Part shown: positions 8,611-11,147 of the stretch, one piece after another | Layout: every line of letters begins with the position of its first letter | How positions within the stretch are numbered: the first letter of the stretch is position 1 | Assembly: GCA_947461015.1 (NCBI GenBank) | Contig: CANHIR010000050.1 | Coordinates: 1 to 11,147 of the forward strand | Length of the DNA stretch: 11,147 nt | Direction: 5' to 3' | Source: Bacteroidota bacterium | Lineage (GTDB): Bacteria; Bacteroidota; Bacteroidia; Chitinophagales; Chitinophagaceae | Program-made: the position numbers and the translations under genes | The notes under the pieces: generated by a model | The model's input: the letters and a program-made list of their open reading frames with translations, nothing else | What the model was told of the DNA's origin: nothing | Databases searched by the model: none

Positions 8611-8642
8611 CGAAGATATAGGTTAGGAATTAAAAAAACAAA
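8611..8642 (-). promoter_or_regulatory. Candidate promoter of the small lipoprotein gene
   Basis: On the minus strand TTTG (8642-8639) is followed after 20 bases by TATCTTCG (8618-8611), a 7-of-8 match to the Bacteroidota -7 element TAnnTTTG at a plausible spacing from the -33 element. Transcription would start around 8604, giving a leader of about 25 nt. The region is AT-rich, so a chance match is possible. Confidence 0.4.
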
Positions 8643-8687
8643 TTTTAACAATATTTTTTTATTTAATATTAGAAAAGAGAAGAAATT

Positions 8688-10040
8688 CTACTTTTTCCTA
8701 AAATAGATCCTAACCGGTACCCCTGTGAACTTAAAGTTGGCCCTCACCTGGTTTTCCAAGTAATTGCGGTAAGGAGTCTTTATATCATCCGGGAAATTGG
8801 TGAAAAAGGCGAAGCTTGGCACCCTGGTTGGTAGCTGTTGAACAAACTTAATTTTAATCACATGCCCTCTAACTACAGGGGCCTGATAATTACCTATTGC
8901 CTTGAGCATCACTTCGTTAAGCTTAGAAGTGGCAATTTTTCGGTGTTTATTGTCAAAAACATCCAAGGCCAATTCTATGGCTTTGAATATCCTGGTTTTT
9001 TCTACCGCAGAGATAAATAAGATAGGCACATCGGTAAAAGGTGCCAGTTTGTCCCTTAATACTTTTTCATAGTCTCTGGCGGTGTTGGTCTCTTTAGTAA
9101 TTAAGTCCCACTTATTCACTAAAACCACAATTCCTTTTCCCTTCTTAGCCGCCAAGCTAAAAATACTCAAATCCTGGGCGGTTATTCCTTTCACCGCATC
9201 TATCACCATTAAACAAACGTCGGCTTCATCCATGGCTTTAATGGCACGAATAACAGAGTAAAACTCTAAATCATCCTTTTCCTTGTTTTTACGTCGTATA
9301 CCAGCAGTATCAATTAAAATGAACTCCTTTTGGAACATATTATAATGGGTATGAATTGTATCACGGGTAGTTCCCGCAATATCACTAACAATAGTTCTAT
9401 CTTGTCCAATCATGGCGTTTAATAAACTAGATTTCCCCACATTTGGCTGTCCAATGATTGCAATTTTAGGGACTGCTGGCGCTTCCTCAGGTTCTTCTCC
9501 TTCTGGTAATTCTGCAGCTTCTGCAATAGCCTTTCTGTTAGGTTCTTCCTTCATATCGGCAGTGACTGCGTCCAAAAGCTCCCCTGTTCCACTTCCCGAA
9601 ATAGCGCTAATAAAGTAATTATGTTCAAAACCCATCCCATAAAACTCAGTAGCTTCTAATGCTCTATTTGAATTATCTACCTTATTCACACAAACATATA
9701 CTGGCTTCGTAGTTCTTCTTAGTAAATCTGCCATAGCGGCATCCAAGTCAGTCATTCCAACAGCAGCATCTACCATAAATATCATAGCATTGGCTTCATC
9801 TATGGCAATTCTTACTTGTTTGCGAATTTCTGTCTCAAACATATCCTTGGAATCGGGTACAAATCCTCCTGTATCAATTACATTAAAATGCTTACCTGAC
9901 CATTCTGTCTCGCCATATTGACGATCCCTTGTTACGCCACTTATGTCATCCACAATAGCTTTACGCTCTTCTAATAAACGATTAAACAAAGTACTTTTTC
10001 CTACATTAGGTCTTCCTACTATTGCAACTGTATAACTCAT
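8688..10040 (-). CDS. der: Ribosome biogenesis GTPase Der (EngA)
   Basis: Der is an essential tandem-GTPase factor that acts in 50S ribosomal subunit assembly in the cytoplasm. The 450 residues show the defining two G domains. The first has GRPNVGKST (9-17), DTGG (56-59), NKVD (119-122) and SAIS (145-148). The second has GQPNVGKSS (197-205), DTAG (244-247), NKWD (309-312) and SA at 344-345. An acidic linker (about 163-190, rich in Glu) joins them, and a C-terminal KH-like domain (about 355-450) ends in the basic YFRKK. All nucleotide-binding motifs are intact and the length is normal. The ATG gives the usual start, a few residues before the first beta-strand of domain 1. It lies 78 bp downstream of era on the same strand, so the two assembly GTPases may be co-transcribed. 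No strong terminator follows the gene. Confidence 0.97.
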   Translation of the reverse strand: MSYTVAIVGRPNVGKSTLFNRLLEERKAIVDDISGVTRDRQYGETEWSGKHFNVIDTGGFVPDSKDMFETEIRKQVRIAIDEANAMIFMVDAAVGMTDLDAAMADLLRRTTKPVYVCVNKVDNSNRALEATEFYGMGFEHNYFISAISGSGTGELLDAVTADMKEEPNRKAIAEAAELPEGEEPEEAPAVPKIAIIGQPNVGKSSLLNAMIGQDRTIVSDIAGTTRDTIHTHYNMFQKEFILIDTAGIRRKNKEKDDLEFYSVIRAIKAMDEADVCLMVIDAVKGITAQDLSIFSLAAKKGKGIVVLVNKWDLITKETNTARDYEKVLRDKLAPFTDVPILFISAVEKTRIFKAIELALDVFDNKHRKIATSKLNEVMLKAIGNYQAPVVRGHVIKIKFVQQLPTRVPSFAFFTNFPDDIKTPYRNYLENQVRANFKFTGVPVRIYFRKK

Positions 10041-10059
10041 AATAATTCAATTTAATATT

Positions 10060-10091
10060 CAAATAAACTATATTAAATAATTGTTAATCAA
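10060..10091 (-). promoter_or_regulatory. Weak candidate promoter of der
   Basis: On the minus strand TTG (10091-10089) and TTTATTTG (10067-10060, 7 of 8 to TAnnTTTG) are 21 bases apart in the very AT-rich spacer between era and der. In such DNA a match of this quality is common, and read-through from era could serve der instead. Confidence 0.22.
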
Positions 10092-10118
10092 TATTTTAAA
10101 TAATAATAATTAAAACAA

Positions 10119-10994
10119 CTATTGATATCCAAACTCTTTTAATTTCGTATCATTGTCCCTCCACTTAGGCTTCACTTTCACAAACAGCTCTAAATATACT
10201 TTAGAGCCAATAAAGTCCTCTATATCCTTTCTTGCCAATGTGCCAATCTCTTTAATCATCTTGCCCCCCTGGCCTATGATGATTGACTTTTGGGTTTCTC
10301 TATTTACAATAATATCGGCCTGAATCTTTACCAACAAAGGCTGCTCCTTAAATGAGTTCACCAAAACAGCGGTATGATATGGTATCTCCTCCCCAAATAA
10401 TTGATAGATCTTCTCCCTAATAATCTCACTTACAAAGAATTTGGTAGGCATATCACTCAAATCCTCCTGGTCAAAAAAGGGATGTCCCCCTTCTGGAATT
10501 AGTTCTAATATAACTTTTAATAGCCTATCTATATCACTGTTATTCAACGCACTAATTGAAATTATTTTACTACAATAAGGCTTGGTACTAAAATATGCAT
10601 TTGCTTCTTTCACTCGACCTCCCACTGCTAAATCCGATTTATTCATAACCACAATACAGGGCACTTTTAACTTTAAGGCAGTGAACATTGCGTCAATTTC
10701 GTCAAAGTCGTCGCGTACGTCAACCATTAAAAGGCCTAAATCAGCATCTTCTAATGCAGATTTAACCGCACCCATCATCTTTTCATGTAACTTATACTTA
10801 GGGTCAATAATGCCCGGTGTATCTGAGAATATGATCTGATACTCATCCGTCTTGTTTAAAAAGGCTTTAATTCTATGTCTCGTAGTTTGTACCTTGGAAG
10901 ACACAATAGCCATTTTCTCGCCCATGATGGCGTTCAGTAAAGTGCTTTTACCGGCATTGGGCTTCCCAAAAATATTTACAAATCCTACTTTCAT
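10119..10994 (-). CDS. era: GTPase Era, 16S rRNA-binding ribosome assembly factor
   Basis: Era binds the 3' end of 16S rRNA during 30S subunit maturation and couples this to growth. In order the 291-residue protein has G1 GKPNAGKST (10-18), a G2 region with VQTTRHR (35-41), G3 DTPG (58-61), G4 NKSD (118-121) and G5 SAL (148-150). It ends with a type II KH domain whose RNA-binding loop is GQGGKMIKEIG (241-251). The length and the domain order are those of canonical Era. The ATG begins immediately before the first beta-strand (VGFVNIFGKPN), as expected. A terminator separates the gene from the upstream tRNA, so it needs its own promoter in the roughly 30 bp before the ATG, where a perfect -7 element lies. 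The gene precedes der on the same strand, grouping factors for both ribosomal subunits. Confidence 0.97.
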   Translation of the reverse strand: MKVGFVNIFGKPNAGKSTLLNAIMGEKMAIVSSKVQTTRHRIKAFLNKTDEYQIIFSDTPGIIDPKYKLHEKMMGAVKSALEDADLGLLMVDVRDDFDEIDAMFTALKLKVPCIVVMNKSDLAVGGRVKEANAYFSTKPYCSKIISISALNNSDIDRLLKVILELIPEGGHPFFDQEDLSDMPTKFFVSEIIREKIYQLFGEEIPYHTAVLVNSFKEQPLLVKIQADIIVNRETQKSIIIGQGGKMIKEIGTLARKDIEDFIGSKVYLELFVKVKPKWRDNDTKLKEFGYQ

Positions 10995-11011
10995 GCCTTA
11001 TTTTAATGAAA

Positions 11012-11019
11012 CAAAGTTA
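11012..11019 (-). promoter_or_regulatory. Probable -7 element of the era promoter
   Basis: TAACTTTG on the minus strand is a perfect match to the Bacteroidota TAnnTTTG element. It lies 18 bp before the era ATG, which would give a leader of only about 10 nt. The -33 position falls inside the tRNA terminator stem and shows no TTG, which weakens the call. Its placement just after a terminator and just before a gene that needs a promoter supports it. Confidence 0.45.
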
Positions 11020-11023
11020 CTAC

Positions 11024-11059
11024 AAAAAAAAATCCGCTCTCGATAGGAATCGGGAGCGG
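11024..11059 (-). terminator. Rho-independent terminator of tRNA-fMet
   Basis: On the minus strand CCGCTC-C-CGAT, loop TCCT, ATCG-A-GAGCGG forms an 11-position stem with one C-A mismatch (11059-11034). After one A come nine T residues (11032-11024). It lies 7 nt after the tRNA 3' end, so it ends the tRNA transcript and insulates era. Confidence 0.85.
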
Positions 11060-11066
11060 GATTATG

Positions 11067-11138
<72 letters not shown>

Positions 11139-11147
11139 ATGTTTGGA

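Noticed and set aside
10041-10118. Very AT-rich spacer considered as a replication or attachment site
   Set aside because: It is only 78 bp, with no DnaA-box cluster, iterons or matching direct repeats; it is an ordinary AT-rich intergenic region.
10852-11046. Plus-strand 64-residue frame across the era start
   Set aside because: It overlaps the conserved era N-terminus, the promoter element and the tRNA terminator, so it is a shadow frame.

Overview
The window looks like ordinary chromosome from a Bacteroidota bacterium, most likely a member of the Chitinophagaceae or a close relative (the family is inferred from memory of similar proteins). Signs of the phylum are two type IX secretion (T9SS) genes found essentially only there, AT-rich DNA without recognisable Shine-Dalgarno sequences, matches to the Bacteroidota -7 promoter element TAnnTTTG, and a tRNA gene without an encoded CCA end.

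Layout. Positions 2-4735 (plus strand) hold a probable two-gene operon: the 3' part of a PorW/SprE-type T9SS lipoprotein gene, cut by the left edge, followed with no spacer by a class A penicillin-binding protein. Everything else is on the minus strand and, in order of transcription from the right edge, is: initiator tRNA-fMet with its own terminator (11138-11024), the GTPase gene era (10994-10119), the GTPase gene der (10040-8688), a 60-residue lipoprotein gene with its own candidate promoter and a strong terminator (8642-8344), the protease gene lon (8213-5814), and the T9SS gene porQ (5778-4732). The two gene sets converge, and the last codons of the penicillin-binding protein and porQ genes overlap by 4 bp.

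How the genes fit together. The left half is envelope biology: PorW/SprE is thought to connect the inner parts of T9SS to the outer-membrane translocon, PorQ is an outer-membrane component of the attachment machinery, and the penicillin-binding protein builds the peptidoglycan that T9SS must cross. The right half is translation and quality control: initiator tRNA, two ribosome-assembly GTPases (Era for the small subunit, Der for the large) and Lon. The small lipoprotein between lon and der is the only protein without an assignable function.

I found no mobile element, CRISPR array, prophage, toxin-antitoxin pair or defence system. The least ordinary signals are non-coding: a perfect 13-bp inverted repeat bracketing the porQ start codon, two mutually exclusive hairpins in the lipoprotein 3' UTR, and a tRNA terminator lying directly against the probable era promoter. 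No intergenic stretch exceeds 300 bases; the longest is 184 bases (8214-8397).
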